Source of the DNA: Rhizobium sp. R635
Lineage (GTDB): Bacteria; Pseudomonadota; Alphaproteobacteria; Rhizobiales; Rhizobiaceae
Direction: 5' to 3'
Length of the DNA stretch: 64,000 nt
NCBI RefSeq assembly: GCF_002211285.1
Contig: NZ_LOKX01000032.1
Location: forward strand, 1-64,000
The position numbers were made by a program, and so were the translations under genes. Positions 32,170 through 40,333 of the stretch are shown piece by piece (the first letter of the stretch is position 1; each line of letters starts with the position of its first letter). The notes under the pieces were generated by a model. That model was not told the DNA's origin. It saw nothing but the letters and a program-made list of their open reading frames with translations, and ran no database searches.

Positions 32170-33060
32170 TCAGCGGTGGCGCAAAGCGTCGAGCACCGCG
32201 AGAAATGCGGGTGAGGACTGGCGCCGGCTCGGATAGTAGAGATGGAAGCCGTCCCAGTGCGGCGAATATTTCCGCAACAGGCGCATGAGGCGGCCGTCTT
32301 CCACATAAGGCAGGATGATATCCTCGGGAATATAGGCGAGACCGAAGCCGTCGAGCGCTGCATCCAGCACGTCGAAGATATTGTTGAAGCCCACCTGGCC
32401 ATCCACCCGGATCCTGAGTTCTCTGCCGTCTTCCTCGAACTCCCAGACGTAGAATGCGCCCGATGTCGGCAGGCGGAAATTGATGCAGCGGTGGTCGACG
32501 AGGTCCTGGGGATGCAGCGGTTCCGGATGGTTGGCTAAATAGGACGGCGCGCCGACGACGGCGAGACAGAAGTCGGGGCCGATGCGCGCCGAGATCATAT
32601 CCTTCGCCAGGTGCTCGCCCATCCGCACGCCGGCATCGTAACGCTCCGTGACGATGTCGGTCAGGCCGTTGTCGAGCGCAAGCTCGACCTTCACGTCCGG
32701 ATAGGCGGGAAGAAATTTTCTAAGCTTTGGCCATAAGAAATGCCTGATCGCATAGTCGGAGGCGGCGATGCGGATGGTCCCGGCCGGCTTGTCGCGAAGC
32801 GCGCTCAGCGCATCGATCTGCATTTCGATCTCGTCGAAATGCGGAGCGATGCCCTCGAGCAGCCGTTCGCCGGCTTCGGTAGGCGATACCGCGCGCGTGG
32901 TGCGGGTCAGCAGCCGCACGCCGAGCCTTGCCTCCAGCTGGCGGATGGTGTGGCTGAGCGCGGACTGCGAGACGCCCGATTTGGCCGCAGCCCTCGTGAA
33001 GCTCCGCTCGCGTGCCACGGCCACGAAAGCCATAAGGTCATTGATGTTCTCACGAGGCAT
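32170..33060 (-). CDS. LysR-family regulator (CrgA/AaeR-like)
   Basis: 296-residue LysR regulator: winged helix at residues ~6-64 (DLMAFVAVARERSFTRAAAKSGVSQSALSHTIRQLEARLG), effector domain ~90-290 with RIAASDYAIRHFLWPKLRKFLPAYPDVKVELALDNG. It lies on the same strand, downstream of the tetronate operon, behind a 160-base gap that holds a perfect inverted repeat. It may regulate that operon or an unlinked gene; context does not settle it. Confidence 0.82.
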   Translation of the reverse strand: MPRENINDLMAFVAVARERSFTRAAAKSGVSQSALSHTIRQLEARLGVRLLTRTTRAVSPTEAGERLLEGIAPHFDEIEMQIDALSALRDKPAGTIRIAASDYAIRHFLWPKLRKFLPAYPDVKVELALDNGLTDIVTERYDAGVRMGEHLAKDMISARIGPDFCLAVVGAPSYLANHPEPLHPQDLVDHRCINFRLPTSGAFYVWEFEEDGRELRIRVDGQVGFNNIFDVLDAALDGFGLAYIPEDIILPYVEDGRLMRLLRKYSPHWDGFHLYYPSRRQSSPAFLAVLDALRHR

Positions 33061-33121
33061 TCATGAATCCTCTTCATATGATTGCGCTCGTTATAACGTC
33101 CGAGTGATGGCTGGGACAGCA

Positions 33122-33155
33122 TTTGATTGCGGCCTGCGGTAACGGCGCAATCAAA
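33122..33155. repeat. perfect inverted repeat upstream of the LysR gene
   Basis: TTTGATTGCG (33122-33131) and CGCAATCAAA (33146-33155) surround a 14-base loop. It lies about 62 bases before the LysR start and 66 bases after ltnD. It could be a LysR operator or a transcript end for the tetronate operon; no T-run follows, which favours an operator. A partial copy of the half-site, GCGCAATCATATG, lies nearer the LysR start. Confidence 0.45.
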
Positions 33156-33220
33156 CATTCGCGAAGGCTCGACCGTCGCAATCAGCAAGGAAGGATGTCG
33201 CCCGGTTGCGGCGGATGACC

Positions 33221-34156
33221 TCAGGGTGCGTCCTTTGCAGCACCCTTCCGCACTTCGTCTTCCATGACGATGCCGTTCAGCGCCGCGACATGGTCGCTCA
33301 GCATCGGCACGTAATCGTCGCCATGGCCGGTTGCTTCCGCATGCGTGTAATAATGCCGGGCGGCCGAGGCCATGACGGACATCACCTGCGCGTCGGCGGC
33401 CATGTTGTTGATGTAGCGCAGGTCCTTCGCGGCATTGGCGATGGCGAATTTATGGGCGTCGCGATCGTGCTCGACGACATAGCGCATGAAAGTTTCGAAG
33501 AAGCCGTTTCCGAGGCGGCTCGGGCCGATCACCTCCCGGATCATCTGAGGCGAGATGCCGACTTTGGCGCCGAGCGTCACCGCTTCGGAATACAGCGCGC
33601 CGTAGCTCATGCCGATGAAATTCATCAGGAGCTTCATCTTGTGGCCGCTGCCGACGGGCCCCGTCCGGGTGATGCGGCCCGCCCAGCAGTCGATCACCGG
33701 CCGCACGCGCTCGAACAGCGCGTCGTCGCATCCGACCATGGCATCGAGCGTTCCTTCCTCCGCCTCCTTCGGGGTGCGCCCGAGCGGCGCATCGACCATA
33801 TGCATTCCCCTGGAGGCGAGTTCGGCTGCGAGTTTTGCGGTCGAGCCGGGATCCGAGGTCGAGGTGTCCACCACGATGAGGCCAGGCCTGGCGCCGGCGA
33901 GAATGCCGTCATCCGCGCCGATCACGGCTTCCACCTGCGCCGAGGTCGACAGGCAGATGAAAATGATGTCGCACCTTGCCGCCATGTCGCTCGGGCTTGC
34001 GGCCTCCTTCGCGCCCATCGACAGCAGGCTTTCCACGGGTTTGCGGTTGCTGCGGCCGCGCACCCACAATTCGTAGCCCGCCTTGCGGATATTCTTTGCC
34101 ATGCCGTGGCCCATGAAACCCAGGCCGATGAAGCCGATAACCGGTTTGTCACCCAT
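33221..34156 (-). CDS. ltnD: L-threonate/tetronate dehydrogenase (LtnD-like, beta-hydroxyacid dehydrogenase family)
   Basis: 311-residue NAD-dependent beta-hydroxyacid dehydrogenase. N-terminal Rossmann signature VIGFIGLGFMGHGMAKNIRKAG (residues ~5-26), substrate motif VVDTSTSDPGSTAKLAAEL and GMHMVDAPLGRTPKEAEEGTL (~116-138), and the catalytic lysine in GSGHKMKLLMNFIGM (~173-187). With OtnK, OtnC and OtnI genes upstream it fits LtnD, which oxidises L-threonate or D-erythronate at C2. Last gene of the operon, 41 bases after otnI. Confidence 0.82.
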   Translation of the reverse strand: MGDKPVIGFIGLGFMGHGMAKNIRKAGYELWVRGRSNRKPVESLLSMGAKEAASPSDMAARCDIIFICLSTSAQVEAVIGADDGILAGARPGLIVVDTSTSDPGSTAKLAAELASRGMHMVDAPLGRTPKEAEEGTLDAMVGCDDALFERVRPVIDCWAGRITRTGPVGSGHKMKLLMNFIGMSYGALYSEAVTLGAKVGISPQMIREVIGPSRLGNGFFETFMRYVVEHDRDAHKFAIANAAKDLRYINNMAADAQVMSVMASAARHYYTHAEATGHGDDYVPMLSDHVAALNGIVMEDEVRKGAAKDAP

Positions 34157-34197
34157 GCTCGTTCCTTTCGCTCACGCGGCGTTGATGATCCGATGCC

Positions 34198-34956
34198 TTA
34201 TCGATGGCGGGCAAGCCACGACATGTCGGGGTTGGCGACATCGCGCGGCAGATATTCCGCGCCGATCGGCTGCCGCCAGCCGAGTTCGGCGACGCGCGAC
34301 AGCACATAGCCGTAATCGAGCTCGCCGTGGTCAGGCGTTCCCCGGTCCGGCACCGACGCGATCTGGACATGGCCGATCAGCGGCAGCAGCGTCTCGAAGC
34401 GGCGGGTCACGTCGCCCTCGATGATCTGGATATGATAGAAGTCGAACATCAGGCGCAGATTGGGCCTGCCGACCTCGCGGATGATGTCGGCCGCCTGCTC
34501 CGCGCCGTTCAGGAAATAGCCCGGCGCATTGTAAGGGTTGAGCGGCTCGATGAGGATGGTGACGCCATCCCCGGCGGCATCGCAGGCGTAGCCGAGATTT
34601 TCGCAGAATGCGCGCCGGGCGCGCGGCCCGCTGGAATTGCCGGCCATGACATGAACGGCCGATGCGGAGATCCCAGCGGCATAGGCAAGCGCTTCATCGA
34701 TGGCCGCCCGCGCATCGGCTTCCCGCCCCGGCAGCGCGGAAAGACCGTTTTCCCCGATCGCGACATTGCCGCGGCTGGTGTTGAGGCCGAGCATCGAAAG
34801 ACCGGTTTCCTCGAGCGCCGCCTTCGTTTCCGAAACGGGCACGCCATAGGGCCAGTGGCATTCCACCGCATCGAAACCGGCGGCTTTGGCCGCGCGAATG
34901 GCGTCGGGAAGGGGGCGATCGTTCCAGAGGAAGCCGAGATTTGCGGAAAACTTCAT
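34198..34956 (-). CDS. otnI: 2-oxo-tetronate isomerase (hydroxypyruvate isomerase family, OtnI)
   Basis: 252-residue TIM-barrel sugar isomerase of the hydroxypyruvate-isomerase type: MKFSANLGFLWNDRPLPDAIRAAKAAGFDAVECHWPYG (residues 1-38), ILIEPLNPYNAPGYFLN (metal-binding Glu ~140), LMFDFYHIQIIEGD (~171-184) and the final EYLPRD. In the tetronate pathway OtnI interconverts 2-oxo- and 3-oxo-tetronate. ATG at 34956 overlaps the otnC stop (ATGA); a GTG three codons earlier is possible. Confidence 0.85.
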   Translation of the reverse strand: MKFSANLGFLWNDRPLPDAIRAAKAAGFDAVECHWPYGVPVSETKAALEETGLSMLGLNTSRGNVAIGENGLSALPGREADARAAIDEALAYAAGISASAVHVMAGNSSGPRARRAFCENLGYACDAAGDGVTILIEPLNPYNAPGYFLNGAEQAADIIREVGRPNLRLMFDFYHIQIIEGDVTRRFETLLPLIGHVQIASVPDRGTPDHGELDYGYVLSRVAELGWRQPIGAEYLPRDVANPDMSWLARHR

Positions 34957-35603
34957 GCTTCCCACTCCACATTGAAATGCGTCACGATATCGGCAACCTG
35001 CCCCTTGTTCAAAAGACGCGGGCGGCAGCCGCAGGTCAGCACCGCAAGCCGCGCATTGGCTTCCAGCTCCTCGATCGCGTTGCAGGCCGCTTCCACATCC
35101 TTGCCGGCGACGACGGGACCGTGATTGGCGAGCATCACCGCGGAGCGCTTTCCGGCAAGCCCCCGCACGGCGTCGCCCATGGCCGGATCGCCCGGCCGGA
35201 AGAAGGGCAGGAGCTTCACCCGGCCAAGCTGCATGACGGCATAGGGCGTCAGCGGCGGCAGAAAGTCGTCCTCATCGACATCGGGCATCAGCGACCACGC
35301 CACGGCATGGCAGGAATGCAGATGGACGACCGCGCCCGCCTGGCTGCGCGTATCGTAGAAGGCGGTGTGCAGCGGCATTTCCTTGGTCGGCTGGTCGCCG
35401 CTCAGGTGCCGGCCCTCGGCGTCGAAGCGGCTGAGGCGGGAAGGATCGAGCCGGCCGAAGCTGGAGCCGGTCGGCGAGACGAGCAGCCCGCCATCCGGCG
35501 TGCGCGCCGAAATATTGCCGGTCGAGCCATGGGTAAGGCCGCGGTCGAACAGCGATTTCGCCAGGGTGCAGATGAGTTCGCGCAGGCGGGATTCTTCTGT
35601 CAT
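34953..35603 (-). CDS. otnC: 3-oxo-tetronate 4-phosphate decarboxylase (class II aldolase, OtnC)
   Basis: 216-residue class II aldolase/adducin domain protein. Visible: RGLTHGSTGNISARTPDGGLLVSPTGSSFGRLDPSRLSRFD (residues ~18-58, phosphate and substrate loop), and the zinc histidines in VVHLHSCHAVAWSLMP (~92-107) and MLANHGPVVAG (~156). In this setting it decarboxylates 3-oxo-tetronate 4-phosphate to dihydroxyacetone phosphate. It overlaps genes on both sides by 4 bases. Confidence 0.86.
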   Translation of the reverse strand: MTEESRLRELICTLAKSLFDRGLTHGSTGNISARTPDGGLLVSPTGSSFGRLDPSRLSRFDAEGRHLSGDQPTKEMPLHTAFYDTRSQAGAVVHLHSCHAVAWSLMPDVDEDDFLPPLTPYAVMQLGRVKLLPFFRPGDPAMGDAVRGLAGKRSAVMLANHGPVVAGKDVEAACNAIEELEANARLAVLTCGCRPRLLNKGQVADIVTHFNVEWEA

Positions 35604-36868
35604 GTGTCGAGCACCGTAAGGGCCTTAGCGAAAAAGTCTTCGCTGCCGAAATTTCCCGATTTCAGGGTGATGGCGACATCGTGATTTCCGGTGCGGGCAA
35701 AACACCAGGGCACGCCGGGCGCGATTTCGGCCCCGACATCGAGCCTCGATATGCCGAGGCTCTTGGTCACGGCACCCGACGTCTCGCCGCCGGCGATGAC
35801 GAAACGCCTGACGCCAAGATCCCTTGCCTTGGCGGCGCAGGCGGCGAGGGTCTCTTCGACGAGTGCACCGGCGCGTTCGGTGCCGAGTTTCTCCTGCGCT
35901 GCGCGCACGGCGTCCGGTGCCGCGGTGGCGTAGATGATTGGCGTGGTGGCGAGATCTTGGCGCAAGAGCCAGTCGAGGGCCGCCTCATGTCCATTCTCGG
36001 CGAGTTCCAGCGGGTCCAGTTTCAGGCTTGGCCGCGGCTCCGACAGAAAGGCCGTGACCTGGCGGTTCGTCATGGCCGAGCAACTGCCGGAGAGAACGAT
36101 GGCCGGCCCATTCTCGAAGCGGTGATCGCGGCCGGTCTCGTGGCGCGCGAGCAGACCCTGTTTCAGCCAGATCTCCGGCAGCGGCATGGCGATGGCGCTG
36201 CCGCCGGTCAGCAGCGTCATGTCATGGCAGGCCTCTGCGATCAGGAAGAGATCGTCATTCGCCACGGCATCGACGACGACGTGGGCAACGCCCTCGCTTC
36301 GCAGCAGCGCAAGCCTGTCGCGCAGCGCCGCCGCTCCCTTCGCCACGCTATGCCGGTTGGCAAGCCCGACGGGCGACGTCACCTGCGGCGCCAGCAGGCG
36401 GAGGAGGTTCGAATCGCGCATCGGTGTCAGCGGATGATCCTTCATCGGGCTTTCGGCAAGCGGCTGTTCGCCGACGAAGAGATTGCCCATGAAGATGGAG
36501 CGGCCGTTTTCGGGAAAGGCCGGGCAATAGATCGTCTGCTTGGTTCCGAGAGCCTTCATCAGGGCTTCGGCGACCGGGCCGATATTGCCCTGCGGCGTCG
36601 AATCGAACGTCGAGCAGTATTTCCAGAAAAACCGCTCGGCGCCGGCCTTGCGAAGCCAATCGAGCGCGGTCTGCGTTTCGGCCACCGCTTCGCCGACCGG
36701 CGCGGTCCGGCATTTCAGCGCGATGATTTCCAGCGGCGCGGTGTCGGCAGGCGGCTCCTGCGGCACGCCGATCCTCAAAGACACCCGCACGCCGGATCGC
36801 GCCAGCAGGCCGGCGAGATCGGTCGCGCCGGTGAAATCATCTGCTATCGCGCCAAAATATGTCGTCAT
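35600..36868 (-). CDS. otnK: 3-oxo-tetronate kinase (DUF1537 family, OtnK)
   Basis: 422-residue DUF1537/four-carbon acid sugar kinase. N-terminal substrate domain begins MTTYFGAIADDFTGATDLAGLLARSG; FFWKYCSTFDSTPQGNIGPVAEAL (residues ~84-107); the C-terminal nucleotide-binding domain includes VLSGSCSAMTNRQV (~253) and FVIAGGETSGAVTKSLG (~367-383). ATG at 36868 follows GTGGAG; the upstream extension of the frame is not family-like. First gene of otnK-otnC-otnI-ltnD, a complete acid-sugar route from tetronate to dihydroxyacetone phosphate. No transporter for the substrate is adjacent. Confidence 0.88.
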   Translation of the reverse strand: MTTYFGAIADDFTGATDLAGLLARSGVRVSLRIGVPQEPPADTAPLEIIALKCRTAPVGEAVAETQTALDWLRKAGAERFFWKYCSTFDSTPQGNIGPVAEALMKALGTKQTIYCPAFPENGRSIFMGNLFVGEQPLAESPMKDHPLTPMRDSNLLRLLAPQVTSPVGLANRHSVAKGAAALRDRLALLRSEGVAHVVVDAVANDDLFLIAEACHDMTLLTGGSAIAMPLPEIWLKQGLLARHETGRDHRFENGPAIVLSGSCSAMTNRQVTAFLSEPRPSLKLDPLELAENGHEAALDWLLRQDLATTPIIYATAAPDAVRAAQEKLGTERAGALVEETLAACAAKARDLGVRRFVIAGGETSGAVTKSLGISRLDVGAEIAPGVPWCFARTGNHDVAITLKSGNFGSEDFFAKALTVLDT

Positions 36869-37143
36869 GGACTCCACCCGCTCCGATGATTGCGACCCGT
36901 CGCCCAGATCAATCACCCATATCCGGCAGTTTTCAAGCCCACATCTCGCACAATTCGGAGTTTGCCGGATCGAATGTCGATGGCCTGATGTGCGGCACAA
37001 TCGCCTTTGACGACTGGGTTGACGGCAGCCTCTTTCGGCATTCCCGGGCGATGCCGGCGGCGACCTCGGCAAACCTTGATGACCAGGATTTCCGTGCAAC
37101 CTCTTCGGGAGCGCCACATCCCGGATTTTTATCTCTTAAAAGA

Positions 37144-37158
37144 TGATAAAAACAATCA
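37144..37158. promoter_or_regulatory. RirA-type iron-responsive box (IRO) before the TonB receptor
   Basis: TGA-TAAAAACAA-TCA matches the TGA-N9-TCA pattern of rhizobial IRO boxes, bound by the iron regulator RirA when iron is sufficient. It lies 8 bases upstream of the likely -35 of the receptor promoter, and the gene product is a siderophore receptor, as expected for a RirA target. Confidence 0.6.
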
Positions 37159-37165
37159 TATTATA

Positions 37166-37194
37166 TTGACACAGCTTGCATCGCTCCATAGGTT
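37166..37194 (+). promoter_or_regulatory. sigma-70-like promoter of the TonB receptor gene
   Basis: TTGACA (37166-37171), 17-base spacer, TAGGTT (37189-37194). The -35 is perfect and the -10 is weak. About 30 bases of leader precede the ATG at 37225. Confidence 0.5.
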
Positions 37195-37224
37195 CCGCCC
37201 GCATCCGAGACTGGGGACCAAGCA

Positions 37225-39396
37225 ATGGCGCATGTTTTTTTGAATGTTTCTAATAATGTATCGCGAATTTATAGAGATACCCTATTTGCCACGACCGCGA
37301 TCGTCCTGATCGGTATTGCAGCATCGCCGGCCGCCGCCCAGAGCGCTTCCACAGGTGACACCGCGACGACGCTGGAACCGATCGTCATCCAGGGTGCAGC
37401 CTCTGATAGCAAGACCGACCGGACGTCGGTGACTGCCAAGAACAGCGCCGGTGCGACCAAGATCAGCACGCCGCTCGTCGAGACGCCGCGTTCGATCTCC
37501 GTCACCACCGAGAAGGAAATCGAGCAGCGCGGCGCGCAGTCGGTCATCGAGGCGGTGCGTTACACGGCCGGCGTGACGACAGGAACGAGCGGCTTCGATC
37601 CGCGTTTCGACCAGATCTATATTCGCGGCTACAACGCCACGACGGTCGGCGACTATCGTGACGGATTGCGCCAGCCCTATATCAATTACGGCACGTTCCG
37701 CACCGATCCCTATCAGCTGCAGCGCGTCGAGGTGATCAAGGGGCCGGTATCGGTTCTCTACGGCTCGGGATCGCCGGGCGGTCTCGTCAACAAGATCTCG
37801 AAGCTTCCGACCGAAGAGTCGATCCGTGAAGTCGGCATTACCTACGGCACCAAGGACCGGGTGCAGGGGATGTTCGATTTCGGCGGACCGATCAGCGAAG
37901 GCAACGACGATTTCCTCTATCGCATCGTCGGCCTCGCCCGCCGCGGCGACACCAATTTCGATATTGCCGACGACCGCTATTTCCTGGCGCCGTCCTTTAC
38001 CTGGAAGCCTGACGAGGGCACGACCTTCACGGTATACGGTCTGGCGCAGTCCGACGAAACCGACGCCAATGTCGGCGCGATCACGACCGTGGACGGCAGG
38101 ATTCTCGCTATCAGGCAGAGCGACCCCGACTATGACTACCAGAAGGTCAAGCAGCAGCAGGTTGGCTACCAGTTCGAGCATGAATTCGACAACGGCCTTA
38201 CCTTCCGGCAGAACCTGCGTTATTCGCATCTCGATCTCAGGGCTCGCTACCTCGGCGTTACCGGCTGGACCGGGACCGTCGCGCATCGCGGCACGAATGC
38301 GATCCGGGACGAAATGAACGTCTTCCAGGTCGACAACCAGCTCGAAGCGAAGTTCGATACTGGTCCGCTTGCGCATACGATGCTGTTCGGGCTCGACTAC
38401 ACCAATCTCAAGTCGAGCTTTGGCTATGGCTTCGGAGCCGCCGATCCGGCATTCGACTTCGATATCGCCAATCCGACTTACGGAGTCTCGGGCTCAACGC
38501 CGGACTATAATTTCCTGGCTTCCGATGCCGATATGCGGCAGGTCGGCATCTACGCCATGGACCAGGTCGAGGTCGGAAACTGGCGCTTCAACTTCGGCGG
38601 TCGGCAGACCTGGGTGGACCAGACGCGAGATTCGACCTTGCCCTCGGTCAGCTCGGAGGATGTCGACAAGAATGCCTTCTCCGTACAGGCAGGCGCGCTT
38701 TACCTCTTCGACAACGGCATCGCGCCGTTCGTTTCCTACGCGACCTCCTTCGATCCGGTCACCAACCGATCGGCAACCAACACAATTCTTCCGCCGACCA
38801 AGGGCGAGCAATACGAAGTCGGCGTGAAGTACCAGCCTCCCGGCTCCGATATCCTGCTCTCGGCCGTCGCCTATCACATCGTCGAGCAGAATAAGCCGAG
38901 GCTCGCCGACCCACTGACCTTTGCCTACGACTCCCAGGGCGAAGTGACTGGAAAGGGTATCGAACTCGAAGCCCGCGCGGCAATCGCCGACGGTCTCGAT
39001 ATCATTGCGGCCTACACCTACAACGACTCCGAAGTGACCGGGGGTAACAACGTCGGAAATACTCCTGCCGTGACCCCGACCCATATTGCGAGCCTGTGGG
39101 CGAACTATACCTTCCAGGAAAGCAATCCCTTCAACGGTCTGTCGGTTGGCGCCGGCGTGCGCTACATCGGCGAGACCTGGACGGATGTCGCCAACACCTC
39201 GAAAAATCCTGCGACTTTCTATGTCGATGCATCGGCCTCCTATGATTTCGGCGCGGTCGGCAAGAAATACGAGGGCCTGACGGCAGCCTTCGCCATCCGC
39301 AATATTGCCGATGAGCGCGAAACAGTGTGCGAAGAGGGCTTCTGCTATCTCGGCCAGGGCCGCAACATGACCGGCACCTTGAAGTATCGGTGGTAG
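37225..39396 (+). CDS. TonB-dependent hydroxamate siderophore receptor (FhuA/FoxA type), probable vicibactin receptor
   Basis: 723-residue outer-membrane receptor. Signal peptide to about residue 38 (SPAAAQS), TonB-box region TLEPIVIQGA (~50), plug domain ~72-180 (LVETPRSISVTTEKEIEQRGAQSVIEAVRYTAGV; IYIRGYNATTVGDYRDGLRQ; VEVIKGPVSVLYGSGSPGGLVNKISK), then a 22-strand barrel ending in YLGQGRNMTGTLKYRW with the C-terminal aromatic residue. The plug pattern is that of ferrichrome/hydroxamate receptors. Iron box upstream, FhuF reductase gene 2 bases downstream, and the vicibactin genes within 20 kb make ferric-vicibactin the likely ligand, by inference. Confidence 0.85.
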   Translation: MAHVFLNVSNNVSRIYRDTLFATTAIVLIGIAASPAAAQSASTGDTATTLEPIVIQGAASDSKTDRTSVTAKNSAGATKISTPLVETPRSISVTTEKEIEQRGAQSVIEAVRYTAGVTTGTSGFDPRFDQIYIRGYNATTVGDYRDGLRQPYINYGTFRTDPYQLQRVEVIKGPVSVLYGSGSPGGLVNKISKLPTEESIREVGITYGTKDRVQGMFDFGGPISEGNDDFLYRIVGLARRGDTNFDIADDRYFLAPSFTWKPDEGTTFTVYGLAQSDETDANVGAITTVDGRILAIRQSDPDYDYQKVKQQQVGYQFEHEFDNGLTFRQNLRYSHLDLRARYLGVTGWTGTVAHRGTNAIRDEMNVFQVDNQLEAKFDTGPLAHTMLFGLDYTNLKSSFGYGFGAADPAFDFDIANPTYGVSGSTPDYNFLASDADMRQVGIYAMDQVEVGNWRFNFGGRQTWVDQTRDSTLPSVSSEDVDKNAFSVQAGALYLFDNGIAPFVSYATSFDPVTNRSATNTILPPTKGEQYEVGVKYQPPGSDILLSAVAYHIVEQNKPRLADPLTFAYDSQGEVTGKGIELEARAAIADGLDIIAAYTYNDSEVTGGNNVGNTPAVTPTHIASLWANYTFQESNPFNGLSVGAGVRYIGETWTDVANTSKNPATFYVDASASYDFGAVGKKYEGLTAAFAIRNIADERETVCEEGFCYLGQGRNMTGTLKYRW

Positions 39397-39398
39397 GC

Positions 39399-40184
39399 AT
39401 GGCGGTGGAGATGAACGGGCCGTCAGAGCGTCCTTCGATCGCTGATCATTCCATCGCCCACCAGGCCGTCGATCTCGACGGCCTGGTGGGCGACGGCCCG
39501 TTCGCTTATTGCCGCGGCAAGCTGCTCAGTTCTCCCTCGCAGACGGGCCTGGTCGTTTCCTGCCGGGATCTCGGCGACCGCGACGTCTTTGACGGGATCA
39601 TCGCCCGCTATGGCCAGAAGTTTCCGGGCAGCGACCGCCGCGCAATCGTCTCCATGTGGACGCTCTATTATTTCAGCATGCTGACGATCGCGCCGACCGT
39701 CCATATGTTCGTGAACCGCATCGCGCTGCCGATGGAGATCGACCGGCTCTCACTCGTCTGCAACGAACAGACAGGCGAGCCGGAAGCATTCGTGATGTCC
39801 GCCAGTCCTGAGCCGACTACCGATCCGGCCGGCGAGCTTCACCGGCTGATGCTCGGCCATGCCGAGCCCGTCATCGCGGCGATCGCCGCCAATGCCGGCG
39901 TCGCGCCGAAGCTCCTCTGGAACAATGTCGCGGCCTATCTCTCCTGGATTCTGAAAGAGATCGCCCATCGCCATGAGCTCGCCCTCGTCGAAGGCGGCCT
40001 GGCGCTGCTCGATGACGCGCAATGGCCGGGCGGCGGCCGCAACCCGATGTTCGGCATGATCCGCATGGCACGCCAGCAATGCGGCCTCGAATTCGCCCGC
40101 CGCAAGGTCTGCTGCCTGCGCTACAACCTGCCCGGCGTCGGCGGCTGCGGCGAAGCCTGCCCGCTGCCGGACGGGCGGCATTAG
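39399..40184 (+). CDS. fhuF: FhuF-like ferric-siderophore reductase
   Basis: 261-residue protein. The central helical domain (RRAIVSMWTLYYFSMLTIAPTVHMFV, residues ~85-110; WNNVAAYLSWILKEI, ~172-186) and the C-terminal cluster motif CCLRYNLPGVGGCGEACPLP (~237-256) are FhuF features; the cysteines bind a 2Fe-2S cluster that reduces and releases iron from hydroxamate siderophores. Spacing here is CC-x10-C-x3-C, while the E. coli protein has x2 before the last Cys. Starts 2 bases after the receptor stop, probably one transcript. ATG 39411 is an alternative start. Confidence 0.82.
   Translation: MAVEMNGPSERPSIADHSIAHQAVDLDGLVGDGPFAYCRGKLLSSPSQTGLVVSCRDLGDRDVFDGIIARYGQKFPGSDRRAIVSMWTLYYFSMLTIAPTVHMFVNRIALPMEIDRLSLVCNEQTGEPEAFVMSASPEPTTDPAGELHRLMLGHAEPVIAAIAANAGVAPKLLWNNVAAYLSWILKEIAHRHELALVEGGLALLDDAQWPGGGRNPMFGMIRMARQQCGLEFARRKVCCLRYNLPGVGGCGEACPLPDGRH
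39455..39492 (+). promoter_or_regulatory. perfect 18-base inverted repeat at the start of fhuF
   Basis: CGCCCACCAGGCCGTCGA (39455-39472) and its exact complement (39475-39492) leave a 2-base centre, so the mRNA would fold into a very stable hairpin about 55 bases into fhuF. Such perfection inside coding sequence is unlikely by chance. It may reduce read-through from the receptor gene, stabilise RNA, or be an inserted palindromic element. No T-run follows. Confidence 0.6.
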
Positions 40185-40215
40185 CGCGCTTCGGCAGGGT
40201 CTCGCGGAAGAATTC

Positions 40216-40263
40216 AAAAAAAGAGAGAGCATTTCCTCCGTTTCGAGAACGGAGGAAATGCTC
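40216..40263 (-). terminator. intrinsic terminator of the chemoreceptor gene
   Basis: Arms at 40227-40242 (GAGCATTTCCTCCGTT) and 40248-40263 are exactly complementary, with a 5-base loop. On the minus strand the stem is followed by TCTCTTTTTTT, the form of a Rho-independent terminator, 70 bases after the chemoreceptor stop at 40334. The fhuF gene converges from the other side. Confidence 0.85.
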
Positions 40264-40333
40264 CCAGTGCACTGACGTTTCAGGCGGGGATGACGCCCGG
40301 CGCTCTGCGTGGACGGAGCCTGTCGGCCGCCGC

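Larger units (their letters stand above)
36869..37224. other. divergent control region between otnK and the TonB receptor gene
   Basis: No convincing gene. A weakly coding-like frame without start codon runs on the minus strand from about 37150 to 36950 and matches nothing I recognise. The right third is AT-rich and holds an iron box (37144-37158) and a sigma-70-like promoter for the receptor (37166-37194). Signals for otnK are not distinct. Confidence 0.5.

Noticed and set aside
30032..32236. 734-codon plus-strand frame opposite the Na+/H+ antiporter
   Set aside because: Rich in Asp, His, Glu, Gln and Arg with no fold pattern, while the minus strand encodes an obvious membrane transporter.
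36913..37119. 68-codon minus-strand frame upstream of otnK
   Set aside because: It has no recognisable domain, overlaps the control region and lacks a good ribosome site; the other frames there are equally unconvincing.
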